A model generated the notes under the pieces. The model saw nothing but the letters and a program-made list of their open reading frames with translations, did no database searches and was not told the DNA's origin. Positions 45,851 to 54,860 of a stretch of DNA of 64,000 bases are shown here, in pieces. Numbering within the stretch: position 1 is the first letter of the stretch; each line of letters starts with the position of its first letter. The DNA is from Legionella moravica DSM 19234 (lineage in GTDB: Bacteria; Pseudomonadota; Gammaproteobacteria; Legionellales; Legionellaceae), in the NCBI RefSeq assembly GCF_000423305.1, contig NZ_KE384003.1, positions 102,570 through 166,569 on the forward strand, read 5' to 3'. A program made the translations under genes and the position numbers.

Positions 45851-47152
45851 AATTGCCGCAGAAAAACTGGATGATGAACTGGCAATATTTTGTTGTGACG
45901 CCTGTTCTTGTAATGAAGCAAATGCTTTATCACGTGTTGAAAACATTAAAATATCAGGAGTTCGTAAATTTAGATCGGGGTTGTTCTCAATCAGACTCAG
46001 GCGAGCATCATGATATCGTTCGGCCATCAGAGAACCCAGTTCTGAATTCACTCTCGTTAATAAAGCGACATCACTAAGTTCGCTTGGCTGAATTCCTTCT
46101 CCAACCCCTTCCACAATGAAATTAATCGTCGAACTTAGACCATGTCGCTTCAATTCAGTGTCAAAAGCACGCTGTACCTGTCGCGCCATTCGTCCAGAAT
46201 AAGGTTGCTCAGCGATGATCATAAAACGATAAACACCATCTAAATCCGGACTCAGCTCTGAATTGATTATCTTTTTCACCATAATTGCTGCGATGTCTTT
46301 AGCTGCCTGAGCAGTCGTTGCGCGCCAGTGGCCGTCTTGTACGCCGCTGTCAAGTATGGCAATTGGTTTTCCTGGACACATTTTCTCCAACAGGCAATTA
46401 ACCATCATTGTTTCAGTAATACCTTCAAGAAAGGTTCTTCGTGCGGCTCCGCTGCCTTTTTCAACAAATTCAGCGCTCTTTCCGGCGGCTTCTGCGACGG
46501 TCAGCATGACCTCCTCGCTATCCAGACCTTTGGATAATTCCCTATTGCCGCTAAGGGCCCAAACCGGCCCGCAGTCTATTGACAGTCGGTTAAAATATTC
46601 AATTCGTGGTATGACTCGCACAGAGGCGGCACCCATAATCGCTGTACCACAATAAGAATTTTTCATCGGTGGAAGAGGAGTAACAACCCCCATTTTTGTC
46701 ACTAAATCACAGAACTTGTCTGTATGCTGCTCAAGCCAGCTCCTGGTTTGTAGCTTGTCTCTTTCTACGCCAAAGTTCCTGTCAAAAGCTGTTTGCTGCA
46801 GAAATACTATCAAATCAATAATATCTTCAACCTTAAAGCGGGGATCATTACAAAAATATTCAAAAAAAACGTCCGTATCAAAATCGCCATTAGCACGTGC
46901 ACGTAAACAAGCTTTATTCAACTGGCTTACTAGCTCGTCACTTGAACAGCCAAACGACTTGGCGGCCGCCAGGTAGTCTATGGCTTTTTCCAAGAGTTCC
47001 GTACTCAAATAACCAGCAAGTTCCAAACAAGTAAAAAGTGCTGCGGCATGTTCTTTGGGCTCAATCTTGCCAATAACATTTCCTTGGGTATCTCTTAGGG
47101 AGATCGTGCTGATGTTGAGATAGTGTAAAGCTCTCGCGAGATTTGGATGCAT
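45848..47152 (-). CDS. Hypothetical protein, weak DUF218-like core
   Basis: I do not recognise this 434-residue protein. The first 130 residues are helical. The later part contains AIMGAASVRVIPRIEYFNRL, GPVWALSGNREL and FMIIAEQPYSGRMARQVQRAF, in the order of the DUF218/ElyC fold (R-rich loop, SGG-like loop, then a strand and pHxxRA-like loop). The match is only a pattern. The tail is Ser-rich (SSSSSFSAAI), as in several Dot/Icm substrates. It could be an effector or an enzyme. Confidence 0.6.
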   Translation of the reverse strand: MHPNLARALHYLNISTISLRDTQGNVIGKIEPKEHAAALFTCLELAGYLSTELLEKAIDYLAAAKSFGCSSDELVSQLNKACLRARANGDFDTDVFFEYFCNDPRFKVEDIIDLIVFLQQTAFDRNFGVERDKLQTRSWLEQHTDKFCDLVTKMGVVTPLPPMKNSYCGTAIMGAASVRVIPRIEYFNRLSIDCGPVWALSGNRELSKGLDSEEVMLTVAEAAGKSAEFVEKGSGAARRTFLEGITETMMVNCLLEKMCPGKPIAILDSGVQDGHWRATTAQAAKDIAAIMVKKIINSELSPDLDGVYRFMIIAEQPYSGRMARQVQRAFDTELKRHGLSSTINFIVEGVGEGIQPSELSDVALLTRVNSELGSLMAERYHDARLSLIENNPDLNLRTPDILMFSTRDKAFASLQEQASQQNIASSSSSFSAAI

Positions 47153-47299
47153 GATGTAATCCTGTTGTAAAATGATGACAAATTGTATTGTATGTATATT
47201 TTATTTTCAATAGTGGCTTGTTTTTTTAAATACAATTTTTTGAAAGAAGGGCGGACACTGGTGAGTAAGTTTCTGCATACCCTAATCAAGATTTAATAA

Positions 47300-48304
47300 T
47301 TACCTCGGAAAAACTCCAAGGTAACTTTTACGATTTGGATCAAATTTATCATTCGTCAAACCAAAATCATTATCATTTACGACGAAGAAATAGTCATCCG
47401 TAACAACAAGTCCTTCGAGTTTATCAGCAAAATCAAAACCTGATTTTGTCAGATCCAGCTCAAGTTTTTTCTGAAGAAGGCGAGTATTACCTAATTTGAA
47501 ACTGAAAATTTTATGAAAACTGTTAGGTCCAGTAAGACTGTTTTGTTCAATGACATAAAATGTTCCGTCTCGTGTCACTGATAAATCCCCAATTTTATCC
47601 GCTTCTGGAGAATCTAACGGATATAGGAATTCACGTGTTACTTGTTCCGTTGCCGGATCAAACTCGACGAGACGAACGAGATTTTTTTCATTCGAGAGTG
47701 GGCTTTGCAATATGGCATAAACTTTGTTGCCATAGCAGGTCAGTCCTTCAAACCCACGATTGAGTTTTCTTTGGGCGAGAATTTCAGGCAAGCCTTTGCC
47801 TGGTGAATAACGCTTAAGGAGTATTCCTTCAGCAGAAAATTTTGCTATAGATGGCCTGTATTCCTCTCCGATCCAGACTATTGTCGATGTTTTGCACATC
47901 GATTCAGGATCCAATCCATTGGGATCAAACTTTAGAACCGTTCCTTGGGTGTTAACAGGAACTTCATCTCCTTTCTGATTTGGCAGCCCCGTCACATTAG
48001 TTGGGATGTTTTTCAGAACGTTTACCTTTTTTGATTTCAGGTTTACTGAAAACTGAGTCCAATAGGGGTGGAAGGCAGGATTGAGAAAAGGTCTCATGAT
48101 TTCATTTTTTGAAGAAAGAAACTCTGTTGCGTTCGGTCCACGATCCGTCAGCGACCAGAAGGTAAAATCATTGCCTTGATTTGATTCAAGTACCAGGCCG
48201 GAATTGCCCATAAACTGTGGAAGTTCGATGAATGTCGCATTTGGTTGTTCTTTATCAGGAGTTGAACAGGAAGCCAGGAGCAACAGAATTAAAAGGAATT
48301 TCAT
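47300..48304 (-). CDS. Lipoprotein with esterase-like phytase domain
   Basis: The 334-residue protein has a lipoprotein signal (LLLLASCSTP, lipobox Cys at 13). The rest fits the esterase-like activity of phytase family: SLTDRGPNATEF, GFEGLTCYGNKVYAILQSPLS, IGDLSVTRDGTFYVIEQN, and DKLEGLVVTDDYFFVVNDND. This is a beta-propeller-like fold. The substrate is unknown. The start follows GGAGAGTGATCG. It stands alone. Confidence 0.82.
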   Translation of the reverse strand: MKFLLILLLLASCSTPDKEQPNATFIELPQFMGNSGLVLESNQGNDFTFWSLTDRGPNATEFLSSKNEIMRPFLNPAFHPYWTQFSVNLKSKKVNVLKNIPTNVTGLPNQKGDEVPVNTQGTVLKFDPNGLDPESMCKTSTIVWIGEEYRPSIAKFSAEGILLKRYSPGKGLPEILAQRKLNRGFEGLTCYGNKVYAILQSPLSNEKNLVRLVEFDPATEQVTREFLYPLDSPEADKIGDLSVTRDGTFYVIEQNSLTGPNSFHKIFSFKLGNTRLLQKKLELDLTKSGFDFADKLEGLVVTDDYFFVVNDNDFGLTNDKFDPNRKSYLGVFPR

Positions 48305-48582
48305 CGATCACTCTCCATGAGATTATAAATCAACAGGTTTATAAGCAAATGATGGTATGCTTGATTATGGATATTAATTGCATTTAAGCATACTCAAAAA
48401 ATTGAGGTTACTTATTAGTTTAGAATAAATATTTTAAAGTGAGATCATGGAGTAAGGTCATATGCAGATGTAGGCAGCTATTGTCTATGAATTTGTTCTT
48501 CATTGATCTTGAATTGCTTATTATTGATCACTATGATTGATGTTGATACAATGCTGGCCTGTTTACAAAGAGGAATTAAATA

Positions 48583-49341
48583 ATGAGTGCATCACAGTCC
48601 GATCTCAAAGACAAACTTATCGAAGATCGCATCTTGGAACTGGTCAGAAAGGGTTTAAGAGATAGTTTCATTTTTGATATTACTGCAAATCCTCCTGTTA
48701 CGAGCGACCAATGGTTCATAAGAAAAAGCAGCATGCCTTACCATGTGACTCTGGGTATTCAGCAGGATGGAAAGCCTTTATGGGTACGGATCACTGAGCA
48801 AGAGCTGAATAACCTATTGGATGGTAGCTCGAAATGGTTAAAAAATAATCATGGGATACTTGAACTATCCAAACTTATCTTCCCTCCAGAGGCAAACAAT
48901 TTAATGTTCCCCGAGAATAAAACGAAACCTGCCTCTGCAGAGCCTTATGATGAAAGTTTTACAGTTGATGAAAAAGACCTACTCAAAGTGATTAGAGAGG
49001 AGTACACCAGTTTTCTCATATTTGAATGCAATGCCAATCCTATGATTAATTCTGATCAATGGTTTTTGCGCAAGAGCAAGAATTTGGATCATATTACTTT
49101 GGGTTTGCAAACGAATGGAGAGATTAAAACGATTGAACTTACAACGGCTCAACTGGACGAACTTTTGGCAGGTACTACATTACCAGTAGTTGGTTACAAA
49201 CTGGAATTGTCCAAAATGGTTGTTCCTAAAGAGGCAAAAGATTGCATCTATCAATTGCAACGATCTTGTCCACGCTTTTTTGCATTCGTTGGGGTTAATG
49301 ACAACAAACACCCGGCATTTCAAAGTTTTGTGCTCAGATAA
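48583..49341 (+). CDS. Hypothetical protein with two tandem copies of one domain
   Basis: The 252-residue protein consists of two copies of an 85-residue module, at about 17-104 and 133-218. Each has a pattern of FxxxANPxxxSDQWFxRKS, then HxTLGxQxxG, then a helix ending in LDxLLxG and ELSKxxxPxEA. I recognise no family. The conserved SDQWF(I/L)RKS core may be a binding site. A terminator follows at 49402. The layout would suit a protein-interaction module; an effector role is possible. Confidence 0.65.
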   Translation: MSASQSDLKDKLIEDRILELVRKGLRDSFIFDITANPPVTSDQWFIRKSSMPYHVTLGIQQDGKPLWVRITEQELNNLLDGSSKWLKNNHGILELSKLIFPPEANNLMFPENKTKPASAEPYDESFTVDEKDLLKVIREEYTSFLIFECNANPMINSDQWFLRKSKNLDHITLGLQTNGEIKTIELTTAQLDELLAGTTLPVVGYKLELSKMVVPKEAKDCIYQLQRSCPRFFAFVGVNDNKHPAFQSFVLR

Positions 49342-49401
49342 GCCTATCGACGAAACCGCTTAAATTTTAACTCTCATCTTGAAGGGCAGCACCCAACGTA
49401 G

Positions 49402-49427
49402 CCCGGTTGCCCGCAACCGGGTTTTTT
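49402..49427 (+). terminator. Rho-independent terminator
   Basis: CCCGGTT/AACCGGG stem (7 bp) with a 6-base GCCCGC loop, followed by six Ts. It ends the transcript of the tandem-domain gene. Confidence 0.85.
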
Positions 49428-49573
49428 GATTTTGAATTTAATCAGAACGCAACTGGCTACCTGGTTGCAAGAAAATAGCTAGTAATACTACGCAATTTGC
49501 GCAGTATTTTAATTTTTTTATTTCAGTTCTTAGATCGATAGAAATCAAATAAAGAAGTGCGTGTATCTATTAA

Positions 49574-50733
49574 TTAAATAGAAACTCCTCTTGGACGTGT
49601 TTGGTAAACATCTTCCCAATGTTTGTTCGGTGAAGCCCTTTCGCGGTTAAAGAAGCTTGGGAGGATTTTTTCAGAGTATAATGTTGAGGTTTTTTCTCTC
49701 TTATGGCCTCTCGGTGAAGGGGGTTCAGAGGTAGAAAGAGCCATAACAATATCTTCAGCATCGTCTTCACTTTTAAAGTTTTTACGGATTTTATTGTAGG
49801 TTTTTTCTAAATGTTCTGGCAACGTAACTACAGGTTGAGACTTTTCGTTTGCAATAGATACTAAAACAACCATTTTAGCACTCTCAAAGGTTTTTATTGC
49901 TTTATCAGCTCTTTTTATGATGCGCTTACATCGTGTAAGTTTAGCTGTTTTTTCTGCCAGGAGTGTTTTTAACGATTCAGAATCTTTGTCGTTCTCTAGT
50001 TTGCTCGTTAATCTGCAAATCGAACGATTTAGAATTTTAACTTGTCTGGCAAAACGATCTTTTTTGTCTTGAGTTTGCTCTATGTTTTCGTTAAACGTAT
50101 TGATGTCCCTAAAACGTAATAGCAAGGGAGTGAAACTCTTTGCATGCTGTTGATCCTGGATGTGGTGGCGTAATGCGGCGGTGTTTTGATAAGGCGTATT
50201 AAGTTGACACATGCGGTTGTATGCTCTAAGCACTGCCAGAGGTAATCCATGCTCTAGTTGGGGAGTAGCCAGGGCCTGCAGGTTAGTAAAGACAAGTTGA
50301 AATCCTTCATAGGAACCGATTTGAAGCAACTGGCTAGCCACGCTTACCCAGCGTCTGAATGCACTCAATTGTGCGTCAGGCAATCCTTTATGCTGATTAA
50401 TATCCTGTTTGACGAAGAAGGACAGGTGGGCATGCACTTCATAATATTCCTTTACTGCCTGCTTTGAGTATGCCCAAAACCAGAAGCAGTTCTAAAATCG
50501 TTCATAGGAATGTTCAAAAAAGCCATGCGCAGTTTATTGTCTACCAACTGTGCATAATCTTCCACTATATTCTTTTCAATAATTTCATATTTTTTATGGA
50601 TTTTTTTGGAACCAGCTATTTCTCGTTGGATATCACGGTTAGCAATGGCCAGATCCAATTTTTTTGATGCCATAGGTTGTTCCCAAAGGTTGGGTTTGGT
50701 AGTTAATAACGCAGTGAGCGCATTTTTACTCAT
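49574..50733 (-). pseudogene. RasGEF-like candidate effector gene split by a frameshift
   Basis: Two frames belong together: an N-terminal part (50733-50452, MSKNALTALL to FGHTQSRQ) and a C-terminal part (from about 50480 to 49574). In the second frame the stretch WAYSKQAVKEYYEVHAHLSF reads straight on from the first. Adding one T to the TTTT run near 50482-50485 would give GFWAYSKQ and one protein of about 385 residues. The middle (RWVSVASQLLQIGSYEGFQ) resembles the RasGEF catalytic domain, as in LegG2. The tail is Ser/basic-rich. It could be a true pseudogene or a sequence error. Confidence 0.65.
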
Positions 50734-51084
50734 TAGCTCTCTCACTTAGAATTTAATACAATTCTGGTTTTCATTAATAGGCTTAATGTACTATTTTGGG
50801 GCAAAATCATCCAGGGATTATTTGCAAATAATGCAACAAAATGTCCTCTATTGGCTGCAGTATGTCTTATAATAGCTTGTCTACAGAAAGCGGTTTTTTA
50901 AATTTAGATCATAAAAATTCCGCCTACTGACGTGCGCGGCTCTATTATAGGACCACCACAGAATATGCACCAGTCTACTGCAATTCAACTCATGGAACCA
51001 ATTAGTTGGAAATGCTGCCATTGAAGGAAGTACAATTGCTGGGCTACAAGCCCATTGTTGCACTATCTCCTGTACTTTTTATAA
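50734..51084. other. Intergenic region with possible gene scrap
   Basis: No gene is convincing. On the plus strand a short frame near 50990-51095 (VGNAAIEGSTIAGLQAHCC) has no start or ribosome site and may be a decayed fragment. The region ends at the first HipB operator. Confidence 0.4.
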
Positions 51085-51104
51085 AATCCTATTCCATTAG
51101 GATT
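51085..51104. promoter_or_regulatory. HipB operator 1
   Basis: AATCCTA-6-TAGGATT, a perfect 7-bp dyad with a 6-base spacer. It is the first of three similar sites upstream of hipB, each starting exactly 50 bases after the previous one. Confidence 0.75.
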
Positions 51105-51134
51105 TTAATCGGTTGTCATTGTATTTTTAAATTT

Positions 51135-51154
51135 AATCCTACTATAATGGGATT
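51135..51154. promoter_or_regulatory. HipB operator 2
   Basis: AATCCTA-6-TGGGATT, the same dyad with one mismatch, 50 bases after operator 1. E. coli HipB binds TATCC-8-GGATA sites of comparable make-up. Confidence 0.75.
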
Positions 51155-51184
51155 AATGAATAATTAAATCGAAATTCTTATATT

Positions 51185-51204
51185 AAGTCTACTCTAGTAG
51201 GATT
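51185..51204. promoter_or_regulatory. HipB operator 3
   Basis: AAGTCTA-6-TAGGATT, the same dyad with two mismatches, 50 bases after operator 2 and two bases before the hipB start codon. Binding here would block ribosome or polymerase passage. Confidence 0.7.
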
Positions 51205-51206
51205 AT

Positions 51207-51488
51207 ATGGCCAAGCAAATTAAAAAATTAAAGACTCCTAATCTACAACAGCCGTTAACCGTAGAATTGTTAGGGGAAGTCATTAAAGCACGCCGAACTC
51301 AAAGTGATTTACGGCTAGAGGATGCGGCTGCTTTGTGTGGTGTAGCCAAAGAAACCTTTATGAAAATCGAACATGGGCAATCGAACTGTCAATTGGCAAG
51401 TGTATTACAGATTTGTTCCGGTTTAGGAATAAATCTGTACATAAAGCCATGGATGGAACATGGTGAGGATGAAAATGATTGGAGATAA
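51207..51488 (+). CDS. hipB: HipB-type antitoxin, HTH transcription repressor
   Basis: The 93-residue protein has an N-terminal extension and a helix-turn-helix (XRE) domain: LLGEVIKARRTQSDLRLEDAAALCGVAKETFMKIEHGQ. HipB neutralises HipA and represses the operon. The ATG lies right after operator 3 (AGGATTAT acts as the ribosome site), so repression and translation signals overlap. It overlaps hipA by 14 bases. Confidence 0.9.
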   Translation: MAKQIKKLKTPNLQQPLTVELLGEVIKARRTQSDLRLEDAAALCGVAKETFMKIEHGQSNCQLASVLQICSGLGINLYIKPWMEHGEDENDWR

Positions 51489-52773
51489 GCAGGACTTGGA
51501 TGTCTATCAGGGAGAATATCAAATAGCCCATATCACGCTTATCGAGGATCAATTGTATTGGAGTTATAATGCCAATTGGCAAAAGACAGGATATGCTGTT
51601 TCTCTACACTTACCTTTAGATGAAGATATTCCATCATCAAATGTGCAGCGATTTCTGCGAAATTTATTACCCGAAGGAAATCCTTTAGAAGTATTAGTTA
51701 ATATTTTTCATTTAAGTAAATACAATACATTTGGACTTATTCAAGCTTTAGGATTGGATACACCCGGATCATTAGTGATCTTGCCATCACATCAAGAACT
51801 TCCTAAACATGGGAATTTTCGACTGATAACTCAGGAGGAGTTAGAAGAACGTTTAAATCATCGTGATCTCTATAGTTTAATAGTTTGGGATGGAAAACCA
51901 CGTCTTTCAGTTGCTGGAGTACAAGATAAAATTAACGTGGTGTTAAATAAAGAAGAGCAACTTGGTTTTGGAGAAGGCAGCTTGTGTTCTACCCATATTC
52001 TTAAATTTGAAAAACAAAAATTATCTTATTTAGTTTTAAATGAATATCTAAGTATGCAGCTCGCTAAACGCTGTTCATTGAATGTTGCTAATGTTCAGAT
52101 GAAACGCTTTGGTCAGCATCCTGCTTTATTGGTGGAGCGTTTTGATAGGAAAATGATTACCACTAATATAGTGCAAAGACGCCACTTAATAGACGGTTGT
52201 CAGGCATTGAATTTACCTCCGGAATATAAGTATGAGCAGAATTTTGGAAATAGCCGAGATGTGGCCAATATAAGAGATGGGGTAAGTTTGCCCAAGCTAT
52301 TTGATTTTGCAAATCAATGCATCAATCCTGCAAAAACCAAGCAACAAATACTCGACTGGGTTTTATTTAATATCTTGATATTTAATTGCGATGCTCACGG
52401 TAAAAATCTCAGTTTTTTTGTTGGGGCTAACGGCATTTCTCTCGCACCATTTTATGATTTAGTTAATATAAAAATGTATCCTGAATTTGAGCATGGCTTG
52501 GCGATGGCACTAGGGGATGAATTTGAAGAGAATAATATTAATGCTTATCAGTTAGCTGATTTTGCAGATACATGCCAGTTGCCAAGATTATTAGTAGCTA
52601 AACGTTTAAAATATTTGATTAGAAAACTAACTGTTGCTTTGCAAGAAGAAATCAGCCTTATTTTGATTAATGATAAAGAAGCAAAATATTTAAAAAAATA
52701 TCAGGAAATTGTCATTAAGCGATGTAAGCATTTATTAGAGCAGAGTGAACTTATTCATTCAATGGAACTCTAG
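51475..52773 (+). CDS. hipA: HipA-type Ser/Thr kinase toxin
   Basis: HipA kinases phosphorylate glutamyl-tRNA synthetase or other targets and stop growth. The 432-residue protein contains the N-subdomain-1 (DVYQGEYQIAHITL, to about residue 100), the P-loop region LSVAGVQDKI, the catalytic loop FNCDAHGKN and the DFG-equivalent APFYDLVN. It is a full-length HipA, not the split HipS-HipT form known elsewhere in Legionella. I chose the ATG at 51475, preceded by GTGAGG; ATGs at 51460 and 51469 are also in frame. Confidence 0.92.
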   Translation: MIGDKQDLDVYQGEYQIAHITLIEDQLYWSYNANWQKTGYAVSLHLPLDEDIPSSNVQRFLRNLLPEGNPLEVLVNIFHLSKYNTFGLIQALGLDTPGSLVILPSHQELPKHGNFRLITQEELEERLNHRDLYSLIVWDGKPRLSVAGVQDKINVVLNKEEQLGFGEGSLCSTHILKFEKQKLSYLVLNEYLSMQLAKRCSLNVANVQMKRFGQHPALLVERFDRKMITTNIVQRRHLIDGCQALNLPPEYKYEQNFGNSRDVANIRDGVSLPKLFDFANQCINPAKTKQQILDWVLFNILIFNCDAHGKNLSFFVGANGISLAPFYDLVNIKMYPEFEHGLAMALGDEFEENNINAYQLADFADTCQLPRLLVAKRLKYLIRKLTVALQEEISLILINDKEAKYLKKYQEIVIKRCKHLLEQSELIHSMEL

Positions 52774-53438
52774 TGCTTCTTATAACTTTAAGATCTTGTA
52801 AAACCTTTGGAAAATAGCCAACAATAACCCGAGAAATCCAGATGAGAATTTTTTGTTGAGTCAAATATTAGTCTAATGGACGGGACATTGGGGATAAGTG
52901 GGACAATCACATAAACGCTCGGTTTAGATGTCCCAAGAGAGAAAAATTCTATAGGGACACATGGGACAATTGCCGCAATAAAAATTTTTTCACTATCATT
53001 TAATATCAATCAGATCTCAGGCCTTGAAAGCGCTTGACACCCTTTTAAATTACACGCAATATTTCTCACGAGCTCTACGCTTTTACAGGTTAACGGTACT
53101 GTGAAAGTAAAGGAAAATGAAATATCCAAATTGATATCAATCTGTAATTCCACAGAACCAGATGGTAGATACATCCTTTTGCAATTGGAAATACCGCCAT
53201 TAGAAATAGTGCTAAACAATTATTGAAACAAAAATATTTGGAAGAGTTTAAAAAGAGCCGTAAACCTAATACCGATGATTACCATGAGTTTAATAAGCTA
53301 ACAAAAATAATTAATAGTGCTTTAGATTGTTAATATGTTGTCTACATCGCGTTTACATGAAATTGATGAGATTGTAGTTTTGAGTCTACATGAGATTTTA
53401 GATATTTGGGTAACCACCACGTAAGTCCTTGATTTACA
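52774..53438. other. Gene-poor region between hipA and tRNA-Phe
   Basis: No intact gene is seen. Five GGGACA hexamers (52882, 52900, 52954, 52963 on plus; TGTCCC at 52929) cluster within 87 bases. A plus-strand frame ending at about 53332 reads KQKYLEEFKKSRKPNTDD and then ALDC before a stop; it lacks a start and looks like the tail of a lost gene. The region next to a tRNA gene may be an old integration site, but no attachment repeat was found. Confidence 0.5.
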
Positions 53439-53514
53439 TGGTGGCCAGAGGCGGAATCGAACCACCGACACGAGGATTTTCAATCCTCTGCTCTACCGAC
53501 TGAGCTATCTGGCC
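53439..53514 (-). tRNA. tRNA-Phe (GAA)
   Basis: The minus strand folds into a cloverleaf of 76 bases with CCA encoded. Acceptor arm GGCCAGA pairs with TCTGGCC. The anticodon stem-loop GAGGA-TTGAAAA-TCCTC carries anticodon GAA. The T arm has GGTTCGATTCC. The D arm has AGCTCAGTCGGTAGAGC. Confidence 0.97.
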
Positions 53515-53563
53515 CCAATGGGGTGGTATTAAACTCCGATAAGCGTTTGGAGTCAAGCATTGT

Positions 53564-54490
53564 TTACATTTTTTTTGAAAATAATTGTTCTTGATAGGCT
53601 ACAGCGATGTGTGCGCCTAATAATGCGTTGCTTTTAATTAGCTCAATATTGGCTTGTAAACTTTTGCCGGCAGTTAATTCAGCAATCCGTTTTAATAGGA
53701 ATGGGGTGACTGCTTGTCCTTTAATGTGCTTTGCTTCTTGATGCGCTTGTTGAATAAAAGGGGTCATTTCTTCGTCTGATATTTCGGCCTCTGCGGGAAT
53801 GGGATTGGCAATAACGATGCCGTTATTCATATTCAAATGACGTTGAAACATCATCAGTTGTGCTACTTCCTCGGCGCTGTCCAAGCGATGAAGAACGGGT
53901 ATGCCGCTGGATCTGCTGTAAAAGGCTGGGAATTCATTGGTCCCAAAACCGATAACGGCTACTCCATGCGTTTCGAGCACTTCAAGGGTTTTGGGCAGAT
54001 CAAGAATGGATTTTGCGCCAGAACAAATTACGGTGACTGGTGTAGAAGATAATTCGATAAGATCAGCAGAGATATCAAAACTGTTTCCTGCTTCCTGATG
54101 AACGCCTCCTATACCTCCGGTAACAAATAAGGGTAATCGTGCCAAATGCGCGCAGAACATAGTCGCGGCAACCGTTGTACTGGCGGATATTTTTTTGCTT
54201 AGAACATAAGCAATGTCCCTGCGGGAGGCTTTCATTACATCTGTAGATTCAGCCAGATGTTCCATAATCTTTTTGGTCAAACCAATGTGAATTTTACCCT
54301 TGTAGAGAGCAATAGTTGCTGGAATCGCACCATGATTACGAATAATGTCCTCAACTTCATAAGCTGTATTTAAATTTTCGGGGTGAGGCATGCCATGAGA
54401 GATAATCGTTGATTCAAGAGCAACTACTGGTTTGCGATGTTCTATTGCTTCTAAAACTTCTTCATTAATTTCGAGCAGATCATGGAACAT
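53564..54490 (-). CDS. psuG: Pseudouridine-5'-phosphate glycosidase
   Basis: PsuG cleaves pseudouridine 5'-phosphate into ribose 5-phosphate and uracil. The 308-residue protein shows VALESTIISHGMPHPEN at the start, the catalytic-type Lys in MKASRRDIAYVLSKK, TTVAATMFCAHLA, FVTGGIGGVH, and the SAGAKSILD-like CSGAKSILDLPKTLE. It starts 11 bases after yggX. No PsuK kinase is nearby. Confidence 0.95.
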   Translation of the reverse strand: MFHDLLEINEEVLEAIEHRKPVVALESTIISHGMPHPENLNTAYEVEDIIRNHGAIPATIALYKGKIHIGLTKKIMEHLAESTDVMKASRRDIAYVLSKKISASTTVAATMFCAHLARLPLFVTGGIGGVHQEAGNSFDISADLIELSSTPVTVICSGAKSILDLPKTLEVLETHGVAVIGFGTNEFPAFYSRSSGIPVLHRLDSAEEVAQLMMFQRHLNMNNGIVIANPIPAEAEISDEEMTPFIQQAHQEAKHIKGQAVTPFLLKRIAELTAGKSLQANIELIKSNALLGAHIAVAYQEQLFSKKM

Positions 54491-54501
54491 AAAGGGATCC
54501 T

Positions 54502-54771
54502 TTATTCTTTAGCTACATAGCCAGAAGGCTTTTCCGAACCTTCACCAAAAAAATACTTTTGCATTTCTTCTTTCAAAAACTCACGGGATTTGGCTTCAAT
54601 CAGGTTTAAACGGTATTCATTGATTAACATGGTTTGATGTGAGAGCCACATAGTCCATGCTTGCTTTGATACTTCATTAAAAATCCGCTCACCCAGCACG
54701 CCGGGGAATGGAGCTTTTTCTAATCCCTCCGCTTCCTGTTGTAATTTACAACAAAAAATTATTCTACTCAT
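54502..54771 (-). CDS. yggX: YggX-type Fe(2+)-trafficking protein
   Basis: The 89-residue protein matches YggX in length and sequence: [24 protein letters not shown] with the conserved Cys, then [29 protein letters not shown]. It is linked to oxidative protection of iron-sulfur enzymes. The frame is open from 54831, but the family start is Met at 54771 with AAAGAGG upstream. It is in an operon with psuG. Confidence 0.96.
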   Translation of the reverse strand: MSRIIFCCKLQQEAEGLEKAPFPGVLGERIFNEVSKQAWTMWLSHQTMLINEYRLNLIEAKSREFLKEEMQKYFFGEGSEKPSGYVAKE

Positions 54772-54860
54772 CTTGTGCCTCTTTAGTTCATTAGGGAAGC
54801 ACATTATGCGTGAATCTTTCATCCAGTCCAAGTCCTATTCCTTAGCAGTGAATACAGAAG

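Noticed and set aside
50881..51063. 60-codon minus-strand frame upstream of hipB
   Set aside because: It has no ribosome site, composition unlike neighbours, and lies over the promoter region of hipBA.
51475..52773. HipA as the short HipT of a three-gene HipBST system
   Set aside because: The protein keeps the N-terminal subdomain that is split off as HipS in that system, and only two genes are present.
52774..53438. Attachment site at tRNA-Phe with an integrated island covering hipBA
   Set aside because: No repeat of the tRNA 3' end was found within the window, so an island boundary cannot be supported.
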